From NCBI RefSeq assembly GCF_900106995.1, contig NZ_FNOK01000046.1, positions 16,034-80,033 on the forward strand: a stretch of DNA of 64,000 nt, given 5' to 3'. This document shows positions 1 to 7,608 of the stretch, piece after piece (position 1 is the stretch's first letter; every line of letters begins with the position of its first letter). Below the pieces are notes generated by a model. That model searched no databases and was not told the DNA's origin. It saw nothing but the letters and a program-made list of their open reading frames with translations. The translations under genes were made by a program, and so were the position numbers. The DNA comes from Saccharopolyspora shandongensis. Its GTDB lineage: Bacteria > Actinomycetota > Actinomycetes > Mycobacteriales > Pseudonocardiaceae.

Positions 1-77
1 TGGAGCAGCGGACCTCCCTGTCCGGCTGGCGGAAGGCGGGCGTCGCGGCGCGGTCGCTGGCGGGGATGGCGCCGTGA
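1..77 (+). CDS. C-terminal end of a squalene/presqualene synthase-like protein (partial)
   Basis: Only the last 24 codons are in the window, ending RSLAGMAP and TGA at 75-77. The stop overlaps the GTG start of hpnE by the GTGA junction, so it belongs to the same operon. A basic, Arg/Lys/Ala-rich tail (SLSGWRKAGVAARSLAG) is typical of the C-terminus of HpnD-type trans-isoprenyl diphosphate synthases, which precede hpnE in actinobacterial hopanoid clusters. The identity is inferred mainly from position; the catalytic part lies outside the window. Confidence 0.5.
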   Translation, partial: EQRTSLSGWRKAGVAARSLAGMAP

Positions 78-1435
78 ACCGGGGGCAGGTGGTGGTGGTC
101 GGCGGCGGGCTGGCCGGCGTGACTGCGGCGCTGCGCTGCGCCGAACTGGGCTTCGAGGTCCGGCTGCTGGAGGCGCGGTCGAGGCTGGGCGGCGCGACCT
201 ACTCCTTCGTGCGCGGCGAGCTCGTGGTGGACACCGGGCAGCACGTGTTCCTGCGCTGCTACACGGCCTACCGCGGCCTGCTGCGGCGGCTCGGCGTGGC
301 CGACTCGATCAGCATGCAACCCCAGTTCCGCGTCCCGGTCCTGAGCCCCGTCGGCCGGCCTGCGGTGCTGCGCCGCTGGAACCTTCCGGCCCCGGCGCAC
401 CTGGCCCCGTCGCTGCTGGACTACCGGATGCTGACGGTGGCGGAGCGCGCGCGGGTGGCGCGAACCGCGCTGGCGCTGCGGCGGCTCGATCCGGACGATC
501 CCGCGCTGGACGACATCAGCCTCGGGCAGTGGCTGCGGCAGCGCGGCGAATCCCCGCGCGCCGTCGACGCTCTGTGGGGTCTGCTGGCGGTGGCGGCGCT
601 CAACGCCGAGCCGGGGGACGCGTCGATGGCCCTGGCGACGAAGGTCTTCCGCACCGGCGTGCTGGATTCCACCGACAGCGCCGACATCGCGATCCCGCAG
701 GTGCCGCTCGGGCAGTTGCACGGCGACGCGGCGCATCGCGCGCTGCTGGCGGCAGGAGTCGACGTCCGGGTCCGCTGCAAGGCGCGCACGATCCACCGCT
801 CGGGCACGGGTTTCCGCATTCCGGTGCGGGATGGCGTCGGCGACTCGGTGCTGACCGCGGACTCGGTAGTCGTCGCCGTGCCGCACCGCGCGGCGGCGCC
901 GCTCGTGGCGGACCTGCCTGTGCCGGGTGTGGCGGAGTGGGGGCGGTTGTCGGCGGCGCCGATCGTCAACGTGCACGTGCTCTACGACCGCCCGGTCACC
1001 GGGCTGGAGATGGCCGCGGTACTGGATTCGCCGCTGCAGTGGGTCTTCGACCGGACGGCCATCGCCGGCGCGACTCGCGGGCAGTACCTGGCCATCTCGC
1101 TGTCCGCCGCGCAGGAGCACATCCACGCCCGCACCGAGGACCTCCACGACCTGTTCGTCCCCGCGCTGCGGCAGGTCTTCCCGCACGCCCGCGACGCGCA
1201 GATCCTCGACTTCTTCGTCACCCGCGAACCCAACGCGACCTTCCGGCAGGCACCCGGCACCGCCGCGATCCGGCCCCCGGCCCGCACGCCGGTGCCCGGC
1301 CTGGTGCTCGCCGGGGCGTGGACCGCCACCGGATGGCCCGACACGACGGAGGGAGCGGTGCTCAGCGGCACGCACGCCGCCGAGGTAGTGGATCTCGACC
1401 AGCGATCGCAACGCGGCGTGGAGGTGACCGCATGA
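74..1435 (+). CDS. hpnE: HpnE, hydroxysqualene/squalene-associated FAD-dependent desaturase
   Basis: The 453-residue protein opens with an FAD dinucleotide-binding fold: VVVVGGGLAGVTAALRCAE around residues 6-24, then the acidic LLEARSRLGG. The C-terminus has the matching flavin motif of amine oxidase/desaturase families (LVLAGAWTATGWPDTTEGAVLSG). HpnE reduces hydroxysqualene to squalene in the HpnCDE route to hopanoids. The GTG start overlaps the upstream stop, and its own stop overlaps the next ATG (ATGA), so it is translationally coupled on both sides. Its place next to a prenyl diphosphate synthase and squalene-hopene cyclase supports HpnE over a carotenoid desaturase. Confidence 0.9.
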   Translation: MNRGQVVVVGGGLAGVTAALRCAELGFEVRLLEARSRLGGATYSFVRGELVVDTGQHVFLRCYTAYRGLLRRLGVADSISMQPQFRVPVLSPVGRPAVLRRWNLPAPAHLAPSLLDYRMLTVAERARVARTALALRRLDPDDPALDDISLGQWLRQRGESPRAVDALWGLLAVAALNAEPGDASMALATKVFRTGVLDSTDSADIAIPQVPLGQLHGDAAHRALLAAGVDVRVRCKARTIHRSGTGFRIPVRDGVGDSVLTADSVVVAVPHRAAAPLVADLPVPGVAEWGRLSAAPIVNVHVLYDRPVTGLEMAAVLDSPLQWVFDRTAIAGATRGQYLAISLSAAQEHIHARTEDLHDLFVPALRQVFPHARDAQILDFFVTREPNATFRQAPGTAAIRPPARTPVPGLVLAGAWTATGWPDTTEGAVLSGTHAAEVVDLDQRSQRGVEVTA

Positions 1436-2433
1436 CGACCGTCCTGCCACCAGCCCTGCACACGGCCAAGGAGGCGGTGGATCCGGCGCTGCGCGCCGCG
1501 GTTGCCCGGCTCGACCCGGACACCGGCCAGGTGTGCGAGTACCACTTTGGCTGGGGCAACGCGGACGGCACCCCGGACGGCGGTGGCGGCAAGGCCCTCC
1601 GGCCGGCGATGGTGCTGCTGTCCGCGCGCACCGTCGCCGCGGAGGATCCGGTGGTGGCGGCGGCCGCGGTCGAACTCGTGCACAACTTCTCCCTGCTGCA
1701 CGACGACGTGATGGACGGCGACACCTCCCGCCGCCACCGGCCGACCGCCTGGACCGTCTTCGGGAAGCCGGCCGCGCTGCTGGCCGGCGACGCGCTCCTC
1801 GCGCTGTCCACCGAGATCCTGCTGGAGTCGCCGTCGCGGCATGCGGCGGCGGCCGCCCGGTCGCTGACCACCGCGACCCGCACCCTGATCGCGGGCCAGG
1901 CCGCCGACCTGGACTTCGAGCGCCGCGCGGCGGTGGGGCTCGACGAATGCCTGCGGATGGCGCACGACAAGACGGCCGCGCTGCTCGCGTGCGCGTCCTC
2001 CATCGGCGCCCTTTTCGTTGGCGCGCCGAGGCAAACCGTGACCCGGCTGCACGCCTTCGGCACCGAGCTGGGGATGGCGTTCCAGCTCGTCGACGACCTC
2101 CTCGGGCTTTGGGGAGACCCCGAGGTCACCGGCAAGCCGGTGCTCTCCGACCTGCGCACCCGCAAGAAGTCGGTGCCGGTTGTGCACGCGCTGAGCTCTG
2201 GGACCGCGGCCGGTGACCGCCTGCGCCGGCTGTACGCGCAGGCCGAACCGCTCACCGAGGACCAGCTGCACGAGGCCGCCGAAATGGTGCAGCGCGCCGG
2301 TTCGGCGGACTGGACTCGCCTGGAGTGCCAACGGCGGCTGGCCGCCGCCTACGAGCGGCTGCCCGACGGGCAGCGCACCGCGACCGAATCCCTGACCGAG
2401 CTGGCCGAATTCATCGTGCGGAGGAAGCTTTGA
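1432..2433 (+). CDS. Polyprenyl (farnesyl-type) diphosphate synthase of the hopanoid operon
   Basis: This 333-residue all-alpha isoprenyl diphosphate synthase shows both aspartate-rich motifs: first LLHDDVMDGD, near residue 88, and second VDDLLGLWGD, near residue 222. It condenses IPP with allylic diphosphates; in this operon it should make the farnesyl diphosphate from which squalene is built. Chain length cannot be proven by eye. The ATG at 1432 overlaps the hpnE stop, and its stop at 2431-2433 overlaps the TTG of shc. The equivalent gene in Streptomyces hopanoid clusters is annotated as an IspA- or HopD-type synthase. Confidence 0.88.
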   Translation: MTTVLPPALHTAKEAVDPALRAAVARLDPDTGQVCEYHFGWGNADGTPDGGGGKALRPAMVLLSARTVAAEDPVVAAAAVELVHNFSLLHDDVMDGDTSRRHRPTAWTVFGKPAALLAGDALLALSTEILLESPSRHAAAAARSLTTATRTLIAGQAADLDFERRAAVGLDECLRMAHDKTAALLACASSIGALFVGAPRQTVTRLHAFGTELGMAFQLVDDLLGLWGDPEVTGKPVLSDLRTRKKSVPVVHALSSGTAAGDRLRRLYAQAEPLTEDQLHEAAEMVQRAGSADWTRLECQRRLAAAYERLPDGQRTATESLTELAEFIVRRKL

Positions 2434-4343
2434 CCGATCAGTTGCAGCAGGCCGCCCGCGCGGTCCCCACCGCGCGGGCGGACGCCCGGACCGCGCTGGC
2501 CGCCGCCCGCGACCACCTGCTCTCGCTGCAGCACCCCGACGGCTGGTGGAAGGGCGAGCTGCAGACCAACGTGACGATGGACGTCGAGGACCTGCTGCTG
2601 CGGCAGTTCCTCGGCATCCGCACCGCCGGCGAGACCGAGCAGGCCGCCCGCTGGATCCGCTCTCAGCAGCGCGCCGACGGCACCTGGGCGAACTTCCACG
2701 GCGGCCCCGGCGACCTGTCCACCACGGTGGAGGCCTACGCCGCCCTCAAGCTCGCCGGTGACGACGTGGCCGCCGACCACATGGTGGCGGCGCGCGGCTG
2801 GATCCTGTCGCGGGGCGGCCTGGAGGCCACCCGGGTGTTCACCCGGATCTGGTTGGCGCTGTTCGGCGAGTGGTCCTGGGACGAACTGCCCGAGATGCCC
2901 CCGGAGCTCGTGCTGCTGCCCAAGTGGTTCCCGCTGAACGTGGCGGACTGGGGCTGCTGGGCGCGGCAGACCGTGGTCCCGCTGACGGTGGTGTGCACGC
3001 TGCGGCCGCGCCGGGATCTCGGCATCACCGTGGGCGAACTGCGCACCGGCCGGGCCGCCGAACGGGTCCGTCCGCAGTGGTCGTGGAAGTACGCCTTCCA
3101 CTCCCTGGACCGGATTCTGCACCGCTACCACCGGAGACCGGTCAAGGCGCTGCGCGAGCACGCGATGCTGCGCGCGGCGGAGTGGATCGTGGCCCGGCAG
3201 GAGGCCGACGGTTCCTGGGGCGGGATCCAGCCGCCGTGGGTGTACTCGCTGCTGGCGCTGCACCTGCTCGGCTACCCGCTGGACCACCCGGTGCTGCGGC
3301 AGAGTCTGGCCGGGCTGGACCGCTTCCTGGTCCACGAGCAGACCCCGGCCGGTCCGGTGCGGCGGCTGGAGGCGTGCCAGTCGCCGGTGTGGGACACCGT
3401 GCTCGGCATGCAGGCGCTGCGCGACGCGGGGGTGCCCGGCGACCACCCGTCGATGCTCCGGGCCACGGACTTCCTGCTGGCGGAGGAGATCCGGGTCAAG
3501 GGCGACTGGTCGGTGCGCCGCCCGGACCTGCCACCCGGCGGCGGCTGGGCGTTCGAGTTCGACAACGACGGCTACCCGGACATCGACGACACCGCCGAGG
3601 TGCTGCTCGCGCTGAACCGGGTGGACCACCCGGACCGGGCGGCGGTGCACGGCGCGATGCAGCGCGGTGTCCGCTGGTTGCGCGGCATGCAATCCGCCGA
3701 CGGCGGCTGGGGCGCCTTCGACGCCGACAACACCCGCGAGCTGGTGCGCAAGCTGCCGTTCTGCGACTTCGGCGAGGTCATCGACCCGCCATCGGCCGAC
3801 GTGACCGCGCACGTGGTGGAGGCGCTGGCCGTGCTGGGCCACGACGACGCGGTGCTGCGGCGGGGCGTTCGGTGGCTGCTGGACAACCAGGAGGCGGACG
3901 GCTCCTGGTTCGGGCGCTGGGGCGCCAACCACGTCTACGGCACCGGCGCCGTGGTTCCGGCGCTGGTGCGGGCCGGGCTCGCCCCCGGAGACCGCGCGCT
4001 GCGCCGGGCGGTGCGGTGGCTGGAGGACCACCAGAACGCCGACGGCGGCTGGGGCGAGGACCTGCGCTCCTACGCCGATCCGGAGTGGATCGGCCGGGGC
4101 GATTCCACGGCGTCGCAGACCGGGTGGGCGCTGCTGGCGCTGCTGGCGGTCGGGCGGCACGACACCGACGCGGTGCGCCGCGGCGTGCAGTACCTGGCGC
4201 GCACCCAGCGAGCCGACGGCGGCTGGGACGAGCCGCAGTTCACCGGCACCGGGTTCCCCGGCGACTTCTACATCAACTACCACCTGTACCGGGTGATCTT
4301 CCCGCTCACCGCGCTCGGGCGGTACCACGCGACCGGGAGCTAG
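2430..4343 (+). CDS. shc: Squalene-hopene cyclase
   Basis: The 637-residue class II triterpene cyclase turns squalene into hopene/hopanol at the membrane surface. The proton-donating DxDD motif is DIDD at residues 384-387, close to its place in characterised cyclases. Several QW repeats are visible (QEADGSW, QSADGGWGAFD, QNADGGWGED, QRADGGWDEPQF). I place the start at TTG 2430, because GGAGG at 2420-2424 lies at proper spacing and TTGA overlaps the previous stop. A longer upstream ORF in this frame is only read-through inside the synthase gene. Length fits the bacterial family. Confidence 0.95.
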   Translation: MTDQLQQAARAVPTARADARTALAAARDHLLSLQHPDGWWKGELQTNVTMDVEDLLLRQFLGIRTAGETEQAARWIRSQQRADGTWANFHGGPGDLSTTVEAYAALKLAGDDVAADHMVAARGWILSRGGLEATRVFTRIWLALFGEWSWDELPEMPPELVLLPKWFPLNVADWGCWARQTVVPLTVVCTLRPRRDLGITVGELRTGRAAERVRPQWSWKYAFHSLDRILHRYHRRPVKALREHAMLRAAEWIVARQEADGSWGGIQPPWVYSLLALHLLGYPLDHPVLRQSLAGLDRFLVHEQTPAGPVRRLEACQSPVWDTVLGMQALRDAGVPGDHPSMLRATDFLLAEEIRVKGDWSVRRPDLPPGGGWAFEFDNDGYPDIDDTAEVLLALNRVDHPDRAAVHGAMQRGVRWLRGMQSADGGWGAFDADNTRELVRKLPFCDFGEVIDPPSADVTAHVVEALAVLGHDDAVLRRGVRWLLDNQEADGSWFGRWGANHVYGTGAVVPALVRAGLAPGDRALRRAVRWLEDHQNADGGWGEDLRSYADPEWIGRGDSTASQTGWALLALLAVGRHDTDAVRRGVQYLARTQRADGGWDEPQFTGTGFPGDFYINYHLYRVIFPLTALGRYHATGS

Positions 4344-4345
4344 CG

Positions 4346-4951
4346 ATGCGACTGCTGATCTGCGCTCCGATGGGTCTCGAGGCCCAGGCCCTGCGGGCGG
4401 CCCTGGGCCGGCATGCGGTGCGCCGCACGGGACGGGGCCCGCGTCGCAGCGCCCGCGCCGCCGCCGCGCTGGCTGGGGCCGACTTCGACGTGCTGGTCGT
4501 CGCCGGGCTGGCAGGCGGCCTCGCCGCCGAGGTCAGCAGCGGCGACGTGATCGTGGCCGACGAGCTCCGCGGGCGAAACGGCACCGTGCGCTGCCCGGCG
4601 GCGGCGTCGTTGGCGGCGCACCTGCGCCGCGCCGGATTCCCGGTGCACTGCGGCCCGATCGCCACGGCCGATCACGTGGTGCGCGGTGCCCGGCGCGGCG
4701 AGCTCGCCCGCACCGGGGCGCTCGCCGTCGACATGGAGTCCGCGGTGCTGGCCCAAGCCGCCGGCGGGCGGCCGTTCGGCGTCGTGCGCGTCGTGGTCGA
4801 CACCGCGCGGCAGCCGTTGCTCCGGCCCGGCACGCCGAGCCGGGCGCTGACCGCGCTCGCCCGGTTGCACGCCATCGGCTCGTGCCTGCCGCGCTGGGGC
4901 CGGGCCGTCCTGCCGGAGAACCGATTCGTCGCACCCGAGGAGGTGTCCTGA
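4346..4951 (+). CDS. hpnG: HpnG, adenosylhopane nucleosidase/phosphorylase
   Basis: A 201-residue member of the nucleoside phosphorylase (PNP/UDP) superfamily. The glycine-rich LVVAGLAGGLAAEVSSGDVIVADEL segment and the VDMESAVLAQAA motif (ribose-binding Met-Glu) are characteristic. HpnG removes adenine from adenosylhopane to give a ribosyl/phosphoribosylhopane used to build bacteriohopanetetrol. It starts two bases after the shc stop and ends sharing one base with the hpnH ATG (TGATG). Position between shc and hpnH supports the name. Confidence 0.87.
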   Translation: MRLLICAPMGLEAQALRAALGRHAVRRTGRGPRRSARAAAALAGADFDVLVVAGLAGGLAAEVSSGDVIVADELRGRNGTVRCPAAASLAAHLRRAGFPVHCGPIATADHVVRGARRGELARTGALAVDMESAVLAQAAGGRPFGVVRVVVDTARQPLLRPGTPSRALTALARLHAIGSCLPRWGRAVLPENRFVAPEEVS

Positions 4952-5952
4952 TGGGCATTCCGATGCGCCAGGCCATCCGCGTCGGCGCCTACCTGGTGAA
5001 GCAGAAGCTCGCGCGCCGCGAGAAGTTCGCCCTGACCCTGGAGCTGGAGCCGCTGTTCGCCTGCAACCTGGCCTGCGCGGGCTGCGGCAAGATCCAGCAC
5101 CCGGCGAGCACGCTCAAGCAGCGGATGCCGGTCGCGCAGGCCATCGCGGCGGTGGAGGAGTGCGGCGCGCCGGTGGTGTCCATCGCGGGCGGCGAGCCGC
5201 TGATGCACCCCGAGATCGAGGTGATCGTCGACGAGCTGGTCAAGCGCAAGAAGTTCGTCTACCTGTGCACCAACGCGCTGCTGCTGCCGCGCAAGATCGA
5301 CAAGTTCCGGCCGTCGCCGTACTTCGCGTGGGCCGTGCACATCGACGGCCTGGAGGAGCGGCACGACGCCTCGGTGTGCAAGCAGGGCGTGTTCGCGCAG
5401 GCGGTGGACAACGTCAAGGAGGTCCAGCGGCGCGGGTTCCGGGTCACGACCAACTCGACCTTCTTCACCTCCGACACACCGCAGTCGGTGATCGAGGTGC
5501 TGGAGTACCTCAACAACGACCTCCGGGTCGACCAGATGATGCTGTCGCCGGCCTACGCCTACGACAAGGCACCCGACCAGGAGCACTTCCTCGGCGTCAC
5601 CGAGACCCGCGAGCTGTTCCGGAAGGTCTTCGCCGACGGGCGGCGCAAGAAGTGGCGGTTCAACCACTCGCCGCTGTTCCTGGACTTCCTGGAGGGCAAG
5701 GTCGACTTCCAGTGCACGGCCTGGGCCATCCCGTCCTACTCGCTGTACGGCTGGCAGCGGCCGTGCTACCTGATGAGCGACGGCTACGTGGGCAGTTACC
5801 AGGAGCTGCTGGCCGACACCGACTGGTCCGCCTACGGCCGCGGCCGCGACCCGCGCTGCGCAAACTGCATGGCGCACTGCGGCTACGAACCGACCGCCGT
5901 GCTGGCGACGATGGGCTCGCTGCGCGAGTCGATCCGCGCCGTGCGCGGCTGA
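4951..5952 (+). CDS. hpnH: HpnH, radical SAM adenosylhopane synthase
   Basis: The 333-residue radical SAM enzyme has the cluster-binding CxxxCxxC at C38, C42 and C45 (CNLACAGC), followed by the SAM-binding GGEPLMHPEI motif. A C-terminal Cys group (CANCMAHCGYEP) may bind an additional cluster, as in SPASM/DUF3463 relatives. HpnH adds a 5'-deoxyadenosyl group to diploptene, the first side-chain step of extended hopanoids. The GAGGAGGTG ribosome site lies just upstream of ATG 4951. It is the last gene of the operon and converges on the SDR gene with one base between the two stops. Confidence 0.93.
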   Translation: MGIPMRQAIRVGAYLVKQKLARREKFALTLELEPLFACNLACAGCGKIQHPASTLKQRMPVAQAIAAVEECGAPVVSIAGGEPLMHPEIEVIVDELVKRKKFVYLCTNALLLPRKIDKFRPSPYFAWAVHIDGLEERHDASVCKQGVFAQAVDNVKEVQRRGFRVTTNSTFFTSDTPQSVIEVLEYLNNDLRVDQMMLSPAYAYDKAPDQEHFLGVTETRELFRKVFADGRRKKWRFNHSPLFLDFLEGKVDFQCTAWAIPSYSLYGWQRPCYLMSDGYVGSYQELLADTDWSAYGRGRDPRCANCMAHCGYEPTAVLATMGSLRESIRAVRG

Positions 5953-5953
5953 A

Positions 5954-6697
5954 TCAGCCGAACCGCCGGGCGAGGCGGTGGAACGTGCCCGGCAGCGCAC
6001 CCTGCAGCCGGGCGGGCGCGATGAGCCACCTGGGGACGAACACCTCCGCGTCGCCGCGCTCCACGCCGCGCACCAGCGCCTCGGCCACCTCCCGCGGGCC
6101 GACCATGCGCGGGAAGCGGCGGTCGTAGCGGCGGCCGGCGAAGAAGGGCGTGCGGACGGCGCCGGGGAAGACCGTGGTCACGCCGATGCCGTCCTGGTGG
6201 CGCAGGCCCGCGGCGAAGGCCCGCAGGCCCGCCTTGGTCGCCGAGTAGACCTCCTCGCCGGCCACTCCCACCACCGCGATCGAGGCGACGAACGCGACGT
6301 GCCCGCGCCGCCGCCGCAGCTGCGGGAGCGCCGCGCGGGTCAGCAGCATCGGCGCGGTCAGGTTCACGGCCGCGAGCGCGGCGATCCGCTCCGCCGGCAT
6401 CGAATCCAGGTCGCCCGCCCAGCCGATGCCCGCGCTGTGCACCAGCAGATCGGCCTCGCGGGCGGCCGCGGCGACCCGGTCGAGCCCGGCCGGATCGGTC
6501 AGGTCGGCGGGCAGCGGTTGGCCGCCGGTGCGCCCGGCGACCTCGGCCAGCCGGCGCTCGTCGCGGCCGACCAGCACGACCCGGCAGCCGCGCGAGCCGA
6601 GCTCCGCGGCGGTCGCCGCGCCGATGCCCGAGGACGCGCCCGTGACCAGCGCGGTCCGCCCGCGCACCGGCAGCCCCGCGGGCCGGGTCAGCCCCAC
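5954..6697 (-). CDS. Short-chain dehydrogenase/reductase
   Basis: A 247-residue classical SDR: cofactor motif TGASSGIG near residues 17-24, NAG-like HSAGIGWAG, catalytic Ser in VASIAVV and YSATK (YxxxK). The basic residues after the first strand (RDERRL) suggest NADP(H). The chosen GTG start at 6697 overlaps the end of the transporter gene by 10 bases, so it is probably coupled to it. The substrate is unknown. Its nearness to the hopanoid operon raises side-chain or lipid modification as a possibility only. Confidence 0.82.
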   Translation of the reverse strand: MGLTRPAGLPVRGRTALVTGASSGIGAATAAELGSRGCRVVLVGRDERRLAEVAGRTGGQPLPADLTDPAGLDRVAAAAREADLLVHSAGIGWAGDLDSMPAERIAALAAVNLTAPMLLTRAALPQLRRRRGHVAFVASIAVVGVAGEEVYSATKAGLRAFAAGLRHQDGIGVTTVFPGAVRTPFFAGRRYDRRFPRMVGPREVAEALVRGVERGDAEVFVPRWLIAPARLQGALPGTFHRLARRFG

Positions 6698-7608
6698 GTC
6701 GAATCCCCGGTGCCGCGGTCGTCCTGGTCCATCGCGCGGCGCAGCTGCTCGCCCCGGCGGGTCAGCACCACGATGCCGCCGATGATCATCACGACGGCGA
6801 TGATCTCGCCGGCCAGGATCGTGGGGGAGGACTCGATCCGCTCGCCCAGCCAGTTCACCCCGATCGCGGCCGCCACCAGCGGATCCACGGTGGTGATCAC
6901 GGCCAGCGCGGGTGACATCAGCCGCCCCCGCTGGAAGGTCTGCTGGCTCAGCAGGAAGCCCATCGGCCCGATCACGCACACCGCGTACAGCGTCCAGTGC
7001 TGGAACGGCTCGGCCAGGCCGCCGCTGCGGAACTGCCCGGCCACGACCTTGATCAGCCCGGCGGTCACCCCGTACAGCACGCCGGTGGCCACGGCCATGC
7101 CGATCACCCCGACCTCGCCGGGCAACCAGCGGGCGGCCACCAGCGCCAGCACCACCAGCAGCCCGAGCGCCAGCGCGAGCGGCAGGATCGACGCGCCGGT
7201 GAACTCGGTGCCCTGCCCGGACGGGCGGCCCAGCACGAGGAAGGCGGACAGCCCGCCGACGCAGGCCAGGCCGCCCAGCGCCAGCACCAGGTCCATCTTG
7301 CGGTGTGCCAGCAGTGCCGCGAAGCCCGCGCCGAAGAGCACCGAGGTCACCAGCAACGGCTGCACCAGCACCAGCGGGCCGAAGGCCAGCGCCACCACCT
7401 GCAGCGACAGCCCGATGAGCACGGTCCCGATGCTGAGCACCCAGATCGGCTTGCGGACGAGGTCGAACAGCATGCGGGGGCTCAGCGTGCGCACCTCGGG
7501 AACCTGCTTGGTGACGCGGTGCTGGATCGCGCTGGCCAGCCCGAAGCTGGCCGCGCCGACCACCGCCGCCGGAACGGCGATGACCAGCACCGTGCCCTGC
7601 GTGCTCAC
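6688..7608 (-). CDS. DMT-superfamily (EamA-like) membrane transporter
   Basis: A 306-residue integral membrane protein with about nine or ten hydrophobic segments and the repeat architecture of drug/metabolite (EamA-like) transporters. Motifs include VALAFGPLVLVQPLLVTSVLFG and VDPLVAAAIGVNWLGERI. The GTG at 7608-7606 overlaps the TGA of the fusion gene (GTGA), so expression is coupled to the glycosyltransferase-acyltransferase. It might export or flip the product of that enzyme; this is inference, and the substrate cannot be read from sequence. Confidence 0.8.
   Translation of the reverse strand: MSTQGTVLVIAVPAAVVGAASFGLASAIQHRVTKQVPEVRTLSPRMLFDLVRKPIWVLSIGTVLIGLSLQVVALAFGPLVLVQPLLVTSVLFGAGFAALLAHRKMDLVLALGGLACVGGLSAFLVLGRPSGQGTEFTGASILPLALALGLLVVLALVAARWLPGEVGVIGMAVATGVLYGVTAGLIKVVAGQFRSGGLAEPFQHWTLYAVCVIGPMGFLLSQQTFQRGRLMSPALAVITTVDPLVAAAIGVNWLGERIESSPTILAGEIIAVVMIIGGIVVLTRRGEQLRRAMDQDDRGTGDSTWG

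Noticed and set aside
2349..4328. 659-residue antisense frame opposite shc
   Set aside because: High-GC codon bias keeps antisense frames open; the product is Arg/Val/Gly/Gln-rich without family features, and shc is certain on the other strand.
4346..5952. hpnG-hpnH as a separate MTA/SAH nucleosidase and unrelated radical SAM gene
   Set aside because: Their coupling to shc and hpnE makes the hopanoid side-chain pathway a better reading.
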